A stretch of DNA of 9,125 nucleotides, taken from positions 1 to 9,125 of the forward strand of contig DBDD01000276.1 in the NCBI GenBank assembly GCA_002293365.1, read 5' to 3'. Positions 1 to 5,363 of this stretch are shown piece by piece. The notes beneath the pieces were generated by a model. The model saw only the letters and a program-made list of their open reading frames with translations. It was not told the origin of the DNA and ran no database searches. A program made the position numbers and the translations under genes. Positions within the stretch are counted from its first letter, which is position 1, and each line of letters begins with the position of its first letter. This stretch comes from Christensenella sp. UBA941 (lineage in GTDB: Bacteria; Bacillota; Clostridia; Christensenellales; UBA941).

Positions 1-57
1 CTCGAAAGCGGCGAGCTGGACGTAACCGCCGCGCTAGAGAAACTGCGCGAGGTGTAG
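1..57 (+). CDS. C-terminal tail of a protein ending in a SHOCT-like helical motif (partial)
   Basis: The first 18 codons are open and end at TAG (55-57); the rest lies outside the window. The tail, LESGELDVTAALEKLREV, closely resembles the start of the next gene product (LESGKITAQEAEQLLDAL). Both match the short two-helix SHOCT-like motif common in Bacillota. From family knowledge, small zinc-ribbon proteins of the DUF2089 type end in such a motif and often precede yvl-like genes, so this could be one. With only 18 residues visible that is a guess. The TAG stop is also part of the GTAG head of a stem-loop repeat (54-81), so insertion of that repeat may have set or changed the end of this protein. 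Confidence 0.6.
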   Translation, partial: LESGELDVTAALEKLREV

Positions 58-81
58 GGAACGGTTCTAAACCGTTCCGCG
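54..81 (+). repeat. GTAG-headed stem-loop repeat, copy 1 (REP-like)
   Basis: GTAG (54-57) is followed by a perfect 9-bp stem, GGAACGGTT (58-66) and AACCGTTCC (70-78), with a 3-base loop, then GCG. It shares the pattern GTAG, palindrome, CCGCGA with the copy at 927-952 and, inverted, with that at 103-127. No T-tract follows, so it is a poor terminator. GTAG followed by an imperfect palindrome is the signature of proteobacterial REP elements mobilised by TnpA-REP (RAYT) transposases. Relating this one to them is inference. Confidence 0.7.
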
Positions 82-102
82 ATACTTTCCATTGTGATTA
101 CT

Positions 103-127
103 CGGGCGGATTGCCATCCGCCCCTAC
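103..127 (-). repeat. GTAG-headed stem-loop repeat, copy 2 (inverted partner of copy 1)
   Basis: Read on the minus strand this is GTAG (127-124), GGGCGGAT, loop GGCA, ATCCGCCC, G: a perfect 8-bp stem with a 4-base loop. It faces copy 1 with a 21-base spacer (82-102), so the pair runs GTAG-hairpin, spacer, hairpin-CTAC. This is the arrangement called a REPIN in proteobacteria. It lies directly in front of the yvl-like operon and might affect its leader or promoter. No promoter of good quality is visible between here and the ribosome binding site at 158. Confidence 0.7.
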
Positions 128-168
128 AGCTGGATAACAATTAAAACAAACGATCTTGGAGGAAAATT

Positions 169-618
169 ATGAGCAACGAAAAATTAAAGATACTCGAAAT
201 GCTAGAGAGCGGAAAGATTACGGCCCAAGAGGCCGAGCAGCTGCTCGACGCGCTGGGGACGGAGCCGCAAAAAGAGGCCGCCAAGCAAAGCCCGCCTACG
301 ATCGAGCCGCTTAGCCCGCCACGCCCGCCGTCGGGCGGCAAAAAGCTGCGCGTCTACGTCGTCGGCGAAACGGAAAAAGATAAAAACATGAACGTCAACG
401 TCGCCGTGCCTATGGCGCTTGCGCGGCTAGTCGACAACGTCATCGAAAACTGTATCCCCGCGGAAGCTCTCGAGGAAATGAAAAAGCAAGGCGTCGACCT
501 CAAGGCCATACGCTTCGGAGAGATGATTTCCACGCTCGAAAACCTCGACGAGGATATCGTAAACGCCGATATCAAGGCCGAGGAATCCGACTTCAGGGTG
601 CGCGTATATGTCGAATGA
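169..618 (+). CDS. SHOCT-like domain protein of a yvl-type operon
   Basis: The protein has 149 residues. GGAGG (158-162) lies six bases before ATG 169, which fixes the start. Residues 1-30 form the SHOCT-like two-helix motif (KILEMLESGKITAQEAEQLL) that also opens Bacillus YvlB. A proline-rich, charged linker follows (about 32-62). A C-terminal domain (about 63-149) begins KKLRVYVVGE, has VNVAVPMALARLV, and ends in a strand-like FRVRVYVE. There is no signal peptide or membrane segment, so it is probably cytosolic. The DUF4097 beta-helix of YvlB is absent. The next gene starts inside this one (11-base overlap), and a YvlD-like membrane protein follows. In Bacillus yvlABCD belongs to the cell-envelope stress response, so a role there is inferred. 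The biochemical function is unknown. Confidence 0.8.
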   Translation: MSNEKLKILEMLESGKITAQEAEQLLDALGTEPQKEAAKQSPPTIEPLSPPRPPSGGKKLRVYVVGETEKDKNMNVNVAVPMALARLVDNVIENCIPAEALEEMKKQGVDLKAIRFGEMISTLENLDEDIVNADIKAEESDFRVRVYVE

Positions 619-910
619 TAGCCGCCGAAAAGCACGTTTCTTCGGTATAAAAGTTCACGTAAAGGGTGAGGGGCGCGGGTTCCGCCTGCCCCTCCCCCCT
701 ATCGCGCTCTCCGCCTTCCACGACCTTATGCTTTCGCTCACGCCGCTTTTCTCGCTGTTTGCCGGTAAATTCGGGCGCATAGCGCGGACGGCCCTCGATT
801 CTCTCGACGCGCTCCTGCTCGGCCTTATGGCCTCCGGCCCCGACGAATTCGCGAATATCGACGTGCGCGACGGCAAGAATTTCGCGAAGGTTAGGATTAG
901 GATGTTTTGA
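608..910 (+). CDS. small companion of the SHOCT-like protein, unknown function
   Basis: The protein has 100 residues. It starts at ATG 608 inside the end of the preceding gene (stop 616-618), so translation is probably coupled; no separate strong ribosome binding site is seen. The layout echoes the second domain of its neighbour. An early strand (FFGIKVHVKGEG) leads into LPLPPIALSAFHDL, then a hydrophobic helical middle (about 35-78), and a closing strand pair NIDVRDGKNFAKVRIRMF. The last part resembles ADIKAEESDFRVRVYVE of the upstream protein. I infer an old duplication of the C-terminal domain without the SHOCT motif. The middle (LMLSLTPLFSLFAGKF) is hydrophobic but is more likely an amphipathic core than a clear membrane span. 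I do not recognise a named family. Confidence 0.75.
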   Translation: MSNDSRRKARFFGIKVHVKGEGRGFRLPLPPIALSAFHDLMLSLTPLFSLFAGKFGRIARTALDSLDALLLGLMASGPDEFANIDVRDGKNFAKVRIRMF

Positions 911-926
911 ATTCAATTCTAATCCT
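893..926. repeat. 8-bp inverted repeat over the end of the companion gene
   Basis: AGGATTAG (893-900) and CTAATCCT (919-926) are perfect inverted arms around an 18-base loop that contains the stop codon (908-910). The right arm abuts the GTAG of the stem-loop repeat at 927. It could be a weak RNA hairpin at the end of the coding region or an edge of the inserted element. No T-tract follows, so it is not a standard terminator. Confidence 0.4.
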
Positions 927-952
927 GTAGAGGCGAACTGTGTTCGCCCGCG
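927..952 (+). repeat. GTAG-headed stem-loop repeat, copy 3 (single)
   Basis: GTAG (927-930), A, then GGCGAAC (932-938), loop TGT, GTTCGCC (942-948), CGCG. The 7-bp stem is perfect. Head (GTAG) and tail (CCCGCGA) match copy 1, but the stem sequence differs, so the structure rather than the exact stem is shared. It lies between the second and third genes of the operon. It may modulate messenger stability or read-through, as REP elements do in other bacteria; that role is inference. Confidence 0.65.
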
Positions 953-974
953 ACCCTAAAGAAAGGACTTTCCT

Positions 975-1349
975 ATGAACGCATTCTTCGCCCGCATTAT
1001 TTCCTTGGCCGCCGCCGTTGCCGCCGGGCTCTTGATACTCGGCGTCCCGGCGCAATTTTGGAACGGCCTTATCTTTCTCGCATGGCTGACGCTCTTTTAC
1101 ACGCTCTTTAAGCCCGTCGGCCAGGCAATCGCCCTACCGCTGAATCTTTTTTTGTTCAACCTGCCGCAGTTTTTCGTAGACGCGCTGCTCGTCTGGTGGG
1201 CGAGCGCTTGGACGCCGCTTTTGCCGCTTTCGTACCTCGACTCGCTGCTAATCGCCGCGCTGGCGACGCTTTGCTTCGCGCCCTATGACGCCGCGCGCGA
1301 AAAGCGGCTGCTGGGCAATATTCGCCCTCCATCGGGGAAGCCCCAATGA
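975..1349 (+). CDS. YvlD-like four-helix membrane protein (phage holin family IV)
   Basis: The protein has 124 residues. AAAGGA (962-967) stands seven bases before ATG 975. Four hydrophobic segments are visible: about residues 8-27, 29-46 (FWNGLIFLAWLTLFYTLF), 50-75 and 78-101. Between the second and third lies the family signature, a polar turn then PVGQAIALPLNLFLFNLPQF, like the 'NALVRPIL...LPLNLLTLGLF' region of the YvlD/holin-superfamily-IV family. The C-terminus (REKRLLGNIRPPSGKPQ) is basic and probably cytosolic. Despite the family name these are ordinary chromosomal membrane proteins. In Bacillus the homologue sits in the yvlABCD envelope-stress operon, and the SHOCT-like gene here fits that context. 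Confidence 0.85.
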   Translation: MNAFFARIISLAAAVAAGLLILGVPAQFWNGLIFLAWLTLFYTLFKPVGQAIALPLNLFLFNLPQFFVDALLVWWASAWTPLLPLSYLDSLLIAALATLCFAPYDAAREKRLLGNIRPPSGKPQ

Positions 1350-1384
1350 ATACGACGCTTGCCATTGTCTCACAATGCGTATTC
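1348..1384. other. interrupted hairpin between the yvl-like operon and merR
   Basis: CATTGT (1363-1368) pairs with ACAATG (1372-1377) over a 3-base loop. GAATACG (1348-1354) then pairs with CGTATTC (1378-1384), leaving an 8-base bulge on the left. The total is 13 base pairs. It lies exactly between the operon's last stop codon and the merR promoter, where a transcript end is expected. No U-run follows on the plus strand, so intrinsic termination is uncertain. Confidence 0.45.
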
Positions 1385-1405
1385 GCCAAACTGTTAAAAA
1401 AGCGC

Positions 1406-1436
1406 TTGACCTCCCCCCTGGGGCCTGGTTTATGCT
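1406..1436 (+). promoter_or_regulatory. MerR-type promoter and operator with 19-bp spacer
   Basis: TTGACC (1406-1411) and TATGCT (1431-1436) are separated by 19 bp, longer than the usual 17. In the spacer and edge of the -35 lies a dyad: ACC (1409-1411) pairs with GGT (1427-1429), and CCCC (1415-1418) pairs with GGGG (1420-1423), centred on 1419. A long spacer with a dyad inside is the hallmark of promoters activated by MerR-family proteins through DNA untwisting. The gene it drives is itself a MerR regulator, so autoregulation is the natural reading. Transcription should begin near 1443, almost at the ribosome binding site. Confidence 0.8.
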
Positions 1437-1454
1437 GGCTTCGAGGTGATGACC

Positions 1455-2333
1455 ATGCTGATAAACGAAGTATGCATAAGGACGGGCTTGACAAAAAAGG
1501 CGGTCGAATACTATATCGAACAGGGCCTGATACGCCCCGCCGTATTGGAAAACGGCTACCGCGATTTCACGGCTAGCGACGCTCGGCTGCTGAAGAAAAT
1601 CGCGGCCTTGCGCAAGCTCGGGCTTAGCGCGCTCGATATAAAGGCGGCTCTCTCAGACGAAACGGGCGAGATATTGCGCTCCATCGCCGTCAAGAAGCGC
1701 CTCGGCGCCCAGCGGGCTCAGGCAAAAGATGAATTGCTCGATAGCTTGAGCGCAAAGCGGCTAACTTATTCCGAGCTAAACGTCAAGCTCGAAGCGCTCG
1801 AACAAAGCGCGACGATCACGGAAAAGCTGCTGGACGCTTTTCCGGGCTATTTCGGCCGGTTTATCGCGCTGCATTTCGCGCGTTTTCTGAACGAGCCTGT
1901 CCTTACGAAGGAACAAAAGCAAGCGTACGGCGAAATAGTCGCGTTTCTCGACGGCGTTCCGGAGCTGGTTTTCCCGGAAGACGTAAAGGCCTATTGGGAC
2001 GAATCGGCGGATATGCTGGACGCACACTCCATCGGCGCGCTTCAAGAGAGCAGCCGCAGCGCGCTCGAAGATATCGACGCGTTTTTGGACAATAATAAAG
2101 AAGTATTAGAAGCGTATATCGCGTTTAAGCTATCTAGCGAATACAAAGCGACGCTGCCTGGGAGGCTGGAGGCGCTGCTCAAGGACTTTTGCGCGTCGTC
2201 GGGCTACTATAGCGTCTTCATCCCCGCGATGAAAAGGCTTTCGCCGGCATACGGGGAATATCTTAGCCAAATGGAGGCTGCGGACGAGAAACTGATCGCC
2301 CGGTATCCTCAATTCCCGCGCAACGGCGTATAA
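1455..2333 (+). CDS. MerR-family transcriptional regulator
   Basis: The protein has 292 residues from ATG 1455. GAGGTG (1443-1448) is six bases upstream, which favours this start over GTG 1446 and ATG 1449. Residues 1-70 are the MerR DNA-binding domain: helix-turn-helix INEVCIRTGLTKKAVEYYIEQGLI, wing ENGYRDFTASD, then RLLKKIAALRKLGLSALDIKAAL. A helical, charged linker (about 75-125) probably forms the dimer coiled coil. The rest (about 125-292) is a long, mostly helical effector domain with many aromatics (PGYFGRFIALHFARFL, SGYYSVFIPAM). It has no cysteine pair typical of metal sensors, so an organic ligand is more likely; this is inference. The ligand-domain family is not recognised. The gene has its own MerR-type promoter just upstream, and no adjacent transporter reveals its target. 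Confidence 0.88.
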   Translation: MLINEVCIRTGLTKKAVEYYIEQGLIRPAVLENGYRDFTASDARLLKKIAALRKLGLSALDIKAALSDETGEILRSIAVKKRLGAQRAQAKDELLDSLSAKRLTYSELNVKLEALEQSATITEKLLDAFPGYFGRFIALHFARFLNEPVLTKEQKQAYGEIVAFLDGVPELVFPEDVKAYWDESADMLDAHSIGALQESSRSALEDIDAFLDNNKEVLEAYIAFKLSSEYKATLPGRLEALLKDFCASSGYYSVFIPAMKRLSPAYGEYLSQMEAADEKLIARYPQFPRNGV

Positions 2334-2370
2334 AGCTAATTGTTTACAGAACGTTCACCTGCTTTTGCGC

Positions 2371-2376
2371 TATAAT
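2371..2376 (+). promoter_or_regulatory. perfect -10 box placed for a leaderless transcript
   Basis: TATAAT (2371-2376) is followed by six bases and then ATG 2383, so transcription would start at or next to the A of the start codon. No ribosome binding site lies between. The -35 is poor: TTTACA (2343-2348) is 22 bp away, and a perfect 8-bp palindrome GAACGTTC (2349-2356) sits beside it, where a regulator might bind. Confidence 0.55.
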
Positions 2377-2382
2377 ATTTGC

Positions 2383-3318
2383 ATGAGTAACGCAAAACGC
2401 ATCTCTGCCTGTCTACTTTGCGCGCTGCTGTTTCTGTCGATTCCGGGGCCAGGCGCTTTGGCTGCTGTACAGGTAGCGCCGGTTTCGATCCCCGTCGGGC
2501 GCGTCGGATCCGAAAAGGCCGAATTCTTTGGCCTATTCCTCAACGGCGAAATCGACACGAATACGCGCTACTCCGATATTACACGCATAACGTTCGGCGC
2601 GCCGGGTATTGCCGAGGCTTTCGAGGGGGTCGACGGCCTGTATATTCGCGGCCTTGCCGAAGGCGCGGTCAGCTTTAGGGCCGTCAGCGCGTCCGCCGGC
2701 GTACTCACGGGCACTATCGTAGTATATGCCTCGGAGAGTATAAGCGGAGAAGCCGTCTTCGAGCGCGGCGATCGCAGCGTCGTAATACCGAAAACGCTTG
2801 AGCTCTTTTCCGGGCAAACGTATTCGTTCTACGCCCAATCGGCGGCGTTTGCCATCGAAAGCGACGACAAATCCGTCCCAACGCGCACGCTGGCCGTACT
2901 GGGTCATAACCGCGATAGAATTTTTATCCGCACAAGCGAGCCCGGCACTTTAAACCTCTATGTTCGCGACAATCCAACGGGAAATGTCGCCGTGTGCAAG
3001 GTGATAATTACCGACTTACAGTTCCAGGTCGATTTCGCGCGCAATATGAAAATACCGCTTCGCGTCGGCGAAACCGTTACCCCTAGCGGCAAGTTCCTCC
3101 CCGCCGTTACCGAAGAACAGCTCGAAAAGGCTCAATGGATAAGCTTCAACACGGATATCGCGAGCGTCGACCCCGCAACGGGCGTAATAACCGCGCACAG
3201 CCCGGGCATCGCCGGAATTTTCCTATACCTTCCGCTGACGGACCGCTACTACGGCCTGGGCATAGGGCATTACGACGAAGAGCGCGGCGACGTCGTCTAC
3301 GGGGTATTGGTCGAATAA
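2383..3318 (+). CDS. secreted protein with Ig-like (BIG2) domain
   Basis: The protein has 311 residues from ATG 2383. An in-frame TTG at 2365 lies upstream of the -10 box and is unlikely. Residues 1-28 form a signal peptide: basic KR, hydrophobic ACLLCALLFLSI, then ALAA as the likely cleavage site. The mature part looks all-beta. Residues about 250-285 (QWISFNTDIASVDPATGVIT, then SPGIAGIFLYL) match the bacterial Ig-like group 2 repeat, whose hallmark is a W.S.N..VA.VD..G.VTA pattern ending in G.A. A second, weaker module lies near 60-120 (SDITRITFGAPGIAEAF, ending GTIVVYAS). No LPXTG or membrane anchor is visible, so it is probably released or held at the surface by other means. The stop overlaps the next start by one base, so the two are co-translated. 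Confidence 0.75.
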   Translation: MSNAKRISACLLCALLFLSIPGPGALAAVQVAPVSIPVGRVGSEKAEFFGLFLNGEIDTNTRYSDITRITFGAPGIAEAFEGVDGLYIRGLAEGAVSFRAVSASAGVLTGTIVVYASESISGEAVFERGDRSVVIPKTLELFSGQTYSFYAQSAAFAIESDDKSVPTRTLAVLGHNRDRIFIRTSEPGTLNLYVRDNPTGNVAVCKVIITDLQFQVDFARNMKIPLRVGETVTPSGKFLPAVTEEQLEKAQWISFNTDIASVDPATGVITAHSPGIAGIFLYLPLTDRYYGLGIGHYDEERGDVVYGVLVE

Positions 3319-4094
3319 TGAAACCGCTTTTTATAATTCTTTTCGCCCTGATAGGCTTGGTGTTGATCTACTACGGGATAATGCCTTTGCGCCTCGGCAT
3401 CACTTTGGGCCTGATTCTCGTCGCGATAGGGGCGCTCTTTTTGTTCGCCATCCCGGCTAGCTTTTTTATTCGCGCCAGATGGCCGGAATTCTATCGCGTA
3501 CTGCGCATCGTCTTCGGGAGCGTCCTCGCGTTCGGAGCGATAATCGCCGGTATCGCCAGCATGCAGATGTATTCGCGCTATAACGCCGAGGAACCCCCGG
3601 AAAACAGCGTGGTCGTCGTTTTGGGGGCGGGGTTGTCCGGCCTCGACAACCTTACGCCGAGCCTGACGCTCGCGCAGCGCCTCGATACGGCCGCCGGGCT
3701 GCTAAACGAGCGGCCGGACGCCGTGTGTATCGTTTCCGGAGGACAAGGCGAATATGAGCTCGTCCCGGAGGCCGAGGCCATGAAAAAGTATTTGGTGGAA
3801 GAAAAGGGTATTGATCCGGTACGGATCTATATGGAAAGCCAATCCCACGATACGGAAACAAACCTTTTATATAGCGCGCAGCTTATGCGCGAAGAGGGGC
3901 TTTTGGAAAGCTCCGGGGGGAATATCGCGCTCGTCACGAGCGGCTTTCACGAATTTCGCGCCTGCCATTTTGCCGCTGTCGCGGGGCTTACGCCATATTC
4001 GCGCCCCGCGCCGCTTTTGATCGGCCTGCATCCGATGTATTGGCTGCGCGAGGCGCTAGCTGTCGTGCTGGAAGTATGGCTGGGCGTCATGTAA
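3318..4094 (+). CDS. YdcF-like (DUF218) membrane protein
   Basis: The protein has 258 residues. TAATG (3316-3320) joins it to the gene before by one base; the reading frame is open further upstream, but only inside that gene. Residues about 3-20, 25-45 and 60-80 are three hydrophobic spans, so the catalytic-looking domain after them probably faces outside. From about residue 98 the DUF218 pattern is clear: VVVVLGAGL, a conserved LAQRLDTAAGLL helix, IVSGGQGEYELVPEAEAMKKYL (EA helix), ESQSHDTETNL, then VTSGFHEFRACHFAA. Family members include SanA and ElyC, linked to envelope and peptidoglycan precursor metabolism, and their chemistry is poorly known. With a secreted partner in the same transcript, a cell-envelope role is inferred. 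Confidence 0.85.
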   Translation: MKPLFIILFALIGLVLIYYGIMPLRLGITLGLILVAIGALFLFAIPASFFIRARWPEFYRVLRIVFGSVLAFGAIIAGIASMQMYSRYNAEEPPENSVVVVLGAGLSGLDNLTPSLTLAQRLDTAAGLLNERPDAVCIVSGGQGEYELVPEAEAMKKYLVEEKGIDPVRIYMESQSHDTETNLLYSAQLMREEGLLESSGGNIALVTSGFHEFRACHFAAVAGLTPYSRPAPLLIGLHPMYWLREALAVVLEVWLGVM

Positions 4095-4095
4095 T

Positions 4096-5217
4096 TCATC
4101 GTCTGATGTCGAGCTTTTTGGCGGCGTCCTTCATCCTCTGGGATATCTCGATATGCTGCGGGCAGCGCGCTTCGCACGCGCGGCATCCGATGCAGTCGGA
4201 GGGCTTGCCGCCTTTAGCGCACATGTCTTTGTAGTCATTATCAAACGACGGCCCCTTGCCGAAATATTCCTTCTCGTTATAAAGCTCGAATACCTTCGCG
4301 ATAGCGATGTTTTTGGGGCATTCGCCGGCGCAGTAGCCGCAGGCCGTACATGGAACGGCTAATGTTTTTGTCACGATGCCAGCCGCTGCTTTTACGATAG
4401 CGCGCTCTTCCTCCGTAAGCGGCGAAAAGCGCTGCATATCGTACGTATTATCCTCCATTTGCTTGTAGCTGGACATGCCGGAAAGCACCATAAACACGCC
4501 GGGAACCGACGCGGCGAAGCGAAGCGCCCAATACGCTGCGCCCTTATCTGGGTGCAGGCGGGTAAAGGCCGTCTTTACCCCTTCCGGTACGTTTGCGAGC
4601 GCGCCGCCCTTGACGGGTTCCATCGCAATGATGCCTTTTCTATAAAAATTAGCAACTTGACAGCATTTGCGTGATTGGATTTTCTCATCCTCCCAATCCG
4701 CGTAGTTGATTTGGAGCTGTACAAACTCCACTTCGTCGTGCTTTGTCAGGATATCGCCCAAAAGCCCGGCTTTGTCATGATAGGAAAACCCGATGTGTTT
4801 GGCCAGACCCTTGGCCTTGATCTCGCGCAGAAACTCGAAGCCTCCGTATTTAACGGAATCGGCATAGTTTTTTGTGTCGAGGCAGTGCAAGAGATAGTAG
4901 TCGAAATAGCCTACGCCGCATTTTTCAAGCTGCTCCGCGAATATCCGTTCATAATCCTCATAGCGCTTCACCTGCCAAACAGGCATTTTATCCGCCAAAA
5001 CAAAGCTATCGCGCCCATAGCGCTCTGAAAACGCCTTGCGTACGGCGTGCTCCGATTTGCCCGCGTGATATCCATAGGCCGTATCGACGTAGGTAAAGCC
5101 GCTTCTCAAAAAGAGGTCGGCCATTTGGTTCGTCTGCGCCTGGTCGATAGAAGCGTCGGCGCCATTTTTCCCGCTTAGCGGCAGGCGCATCATACCAAAT
5201 CCGAAGTTTTTCATCAT
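4096..5217 (-). CDS. aldo/keto reductase with two 4Fe-4S ferredoxin motifs
   Basis: The protein has 373 residues from ATG 5217. GAGG (5227-5224) is six bases before it, so the in-frame TTG at 5229 is part of the ribosome binding site rather than a start. Residues 1-280 form an AKR TIM barrel with the catalytic tetrad visible: Asp45 and Tyr50 in VDTAYGY, Lys77 in LADKMP, His111 in LLHCLD. The C-terminal quarter has two CxxCxxCxxxCP motifs (CTACGYCAGECP and CIGCRACEARCP), enough for two 4Fe-4S clusters. This is the 'aldo/keto reductase with 4Fe-4S binding domain' class common in strict anaerobes. Substrate is unknown, and electrons probably pass between NAD(P)H and a ferredoxin-like partner. 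It converges on the YdcF-like gene with one base between stop codons and diverges from the sirtuin gene. Confidence 0.92.
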   Translation of the reverse strand: MMKNFGFGMMRLPLSGKNGADASIDQAQTNQMADLFLRSGFTYVDTAYGYHAGKSEHAVRKAFSERYGRDSFVLADKMPVWQVKRYEDYERIFAEQLEKCGVGYFDYYLLHCLDTKNYADSVKYGGFEFLREIKAKGLAKHIGFSYHDKAGLLGDILTKHDEVEFVQLQINYADWEDEKIQSRKCCQVANFYRKGIIAMEPVKGGALANVPEGVKTAFTRLHPDKGAAYWALRFAASVPGVFMVLSGMSSYKQMEDNTYDMQRFSPLTEEERAIVKAAAGIVTKTLAVPCTACGYCAGECPKNIAIAKVFELYNEKEYFGKGPSFDNDYKDMCAKGGKPSDCIGCRACEARCPQHIEISQRMKDAAKKLDIRR

Positions 5218-5240
5218 ACTAAACCTCAATACAAGTTTTT

Positions 5241-5268
5241 TGCGCAGCTTTTTTCAAAAAAGCGCGCA
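5241..5268 (-). promoter_or_regulatory. strong stem-loop in the leader of the aldo/keto reductase gene
   Basis: TGCGC (5241-5245) and GCGCA (5264-5268) flank GCTTTTTT (5247-5254) and AAAAAAGC (5256-5263). The stem has 13 base pairs with one bulged base (5246) and almost no loop. It lies 10-40 bases before the ribosome binding site of the minus-strand gene. As DNA it is a near-perfect palindrome and could be an operator. As RNA it could be a leader hairpin or an attenuator, since the read-out strand ends in a T-run. Confidence 0.55.
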
Positions 5269-5317
5269 CCCAAATATCTTAATTCGGATTACTACAATTT
5301 ATTAATTTCCAACTTTA

Positions 5318-5325
5318 ATTATACT
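5318..5325. promoter_or_regulatory. overlapping divergent -10 boxes between reductase and sirtuin genes
   Basis: On the minus strand TATAAT occupies 5323-5318, and on the plus strand TATACT occupies 5320-5325. They overlap almost completely in an AT-rich gap (5275-5363). Neither has a convincing -35 at 17 bp. If both are real, the two divergent genes compete for polymerase at the same place. An alternative plus-strand -10, TATTAT at 5353-5358, would start transcription at the sirtuin ATG itself. Confidence 0.4.
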
Positions 5326-5363
5326 ATAAAGAAATGAATTAATCACTTGTTTTATTATAAAAT

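Noticed and set aside
58..127. The two hairpins as intrinsic terminators of the partial gene.
   Set aside because: Neither is followed by a T-run on the plus strand; the shared GTAG head points to repeat elements instead.
91..142. Lac-operator-like halves: ATTGTGA (91-97) and GGATAACAATT (132-142).
   Set aside because: The halves are 34 bases apart, with the inserted repeat between them, and no LacI-type gene or sugar gene is near. Short matches of this length are plausible by chance.
975..1349. A prophage remnant, because the product resembles a 'phage holin'.
   Set aside because: Holin superfamily IV/YvlD proteins are chromosomal membrane proteins, and there is no lysin, capsid or integrase gene nearby.
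2349..2356. GAACGTTC as a LexA (SOS) box.
   Set aside because: The Bacillota LexA box needs four bases between GAAC and GTTC; here there are none.
4675..5028. Plus-strand open frame (117 codons) under the reductase gene.
   Set aside because: The opposite strand encodes the AKR barrel with the catalytic residues; the frame is a by-product of codon bias.
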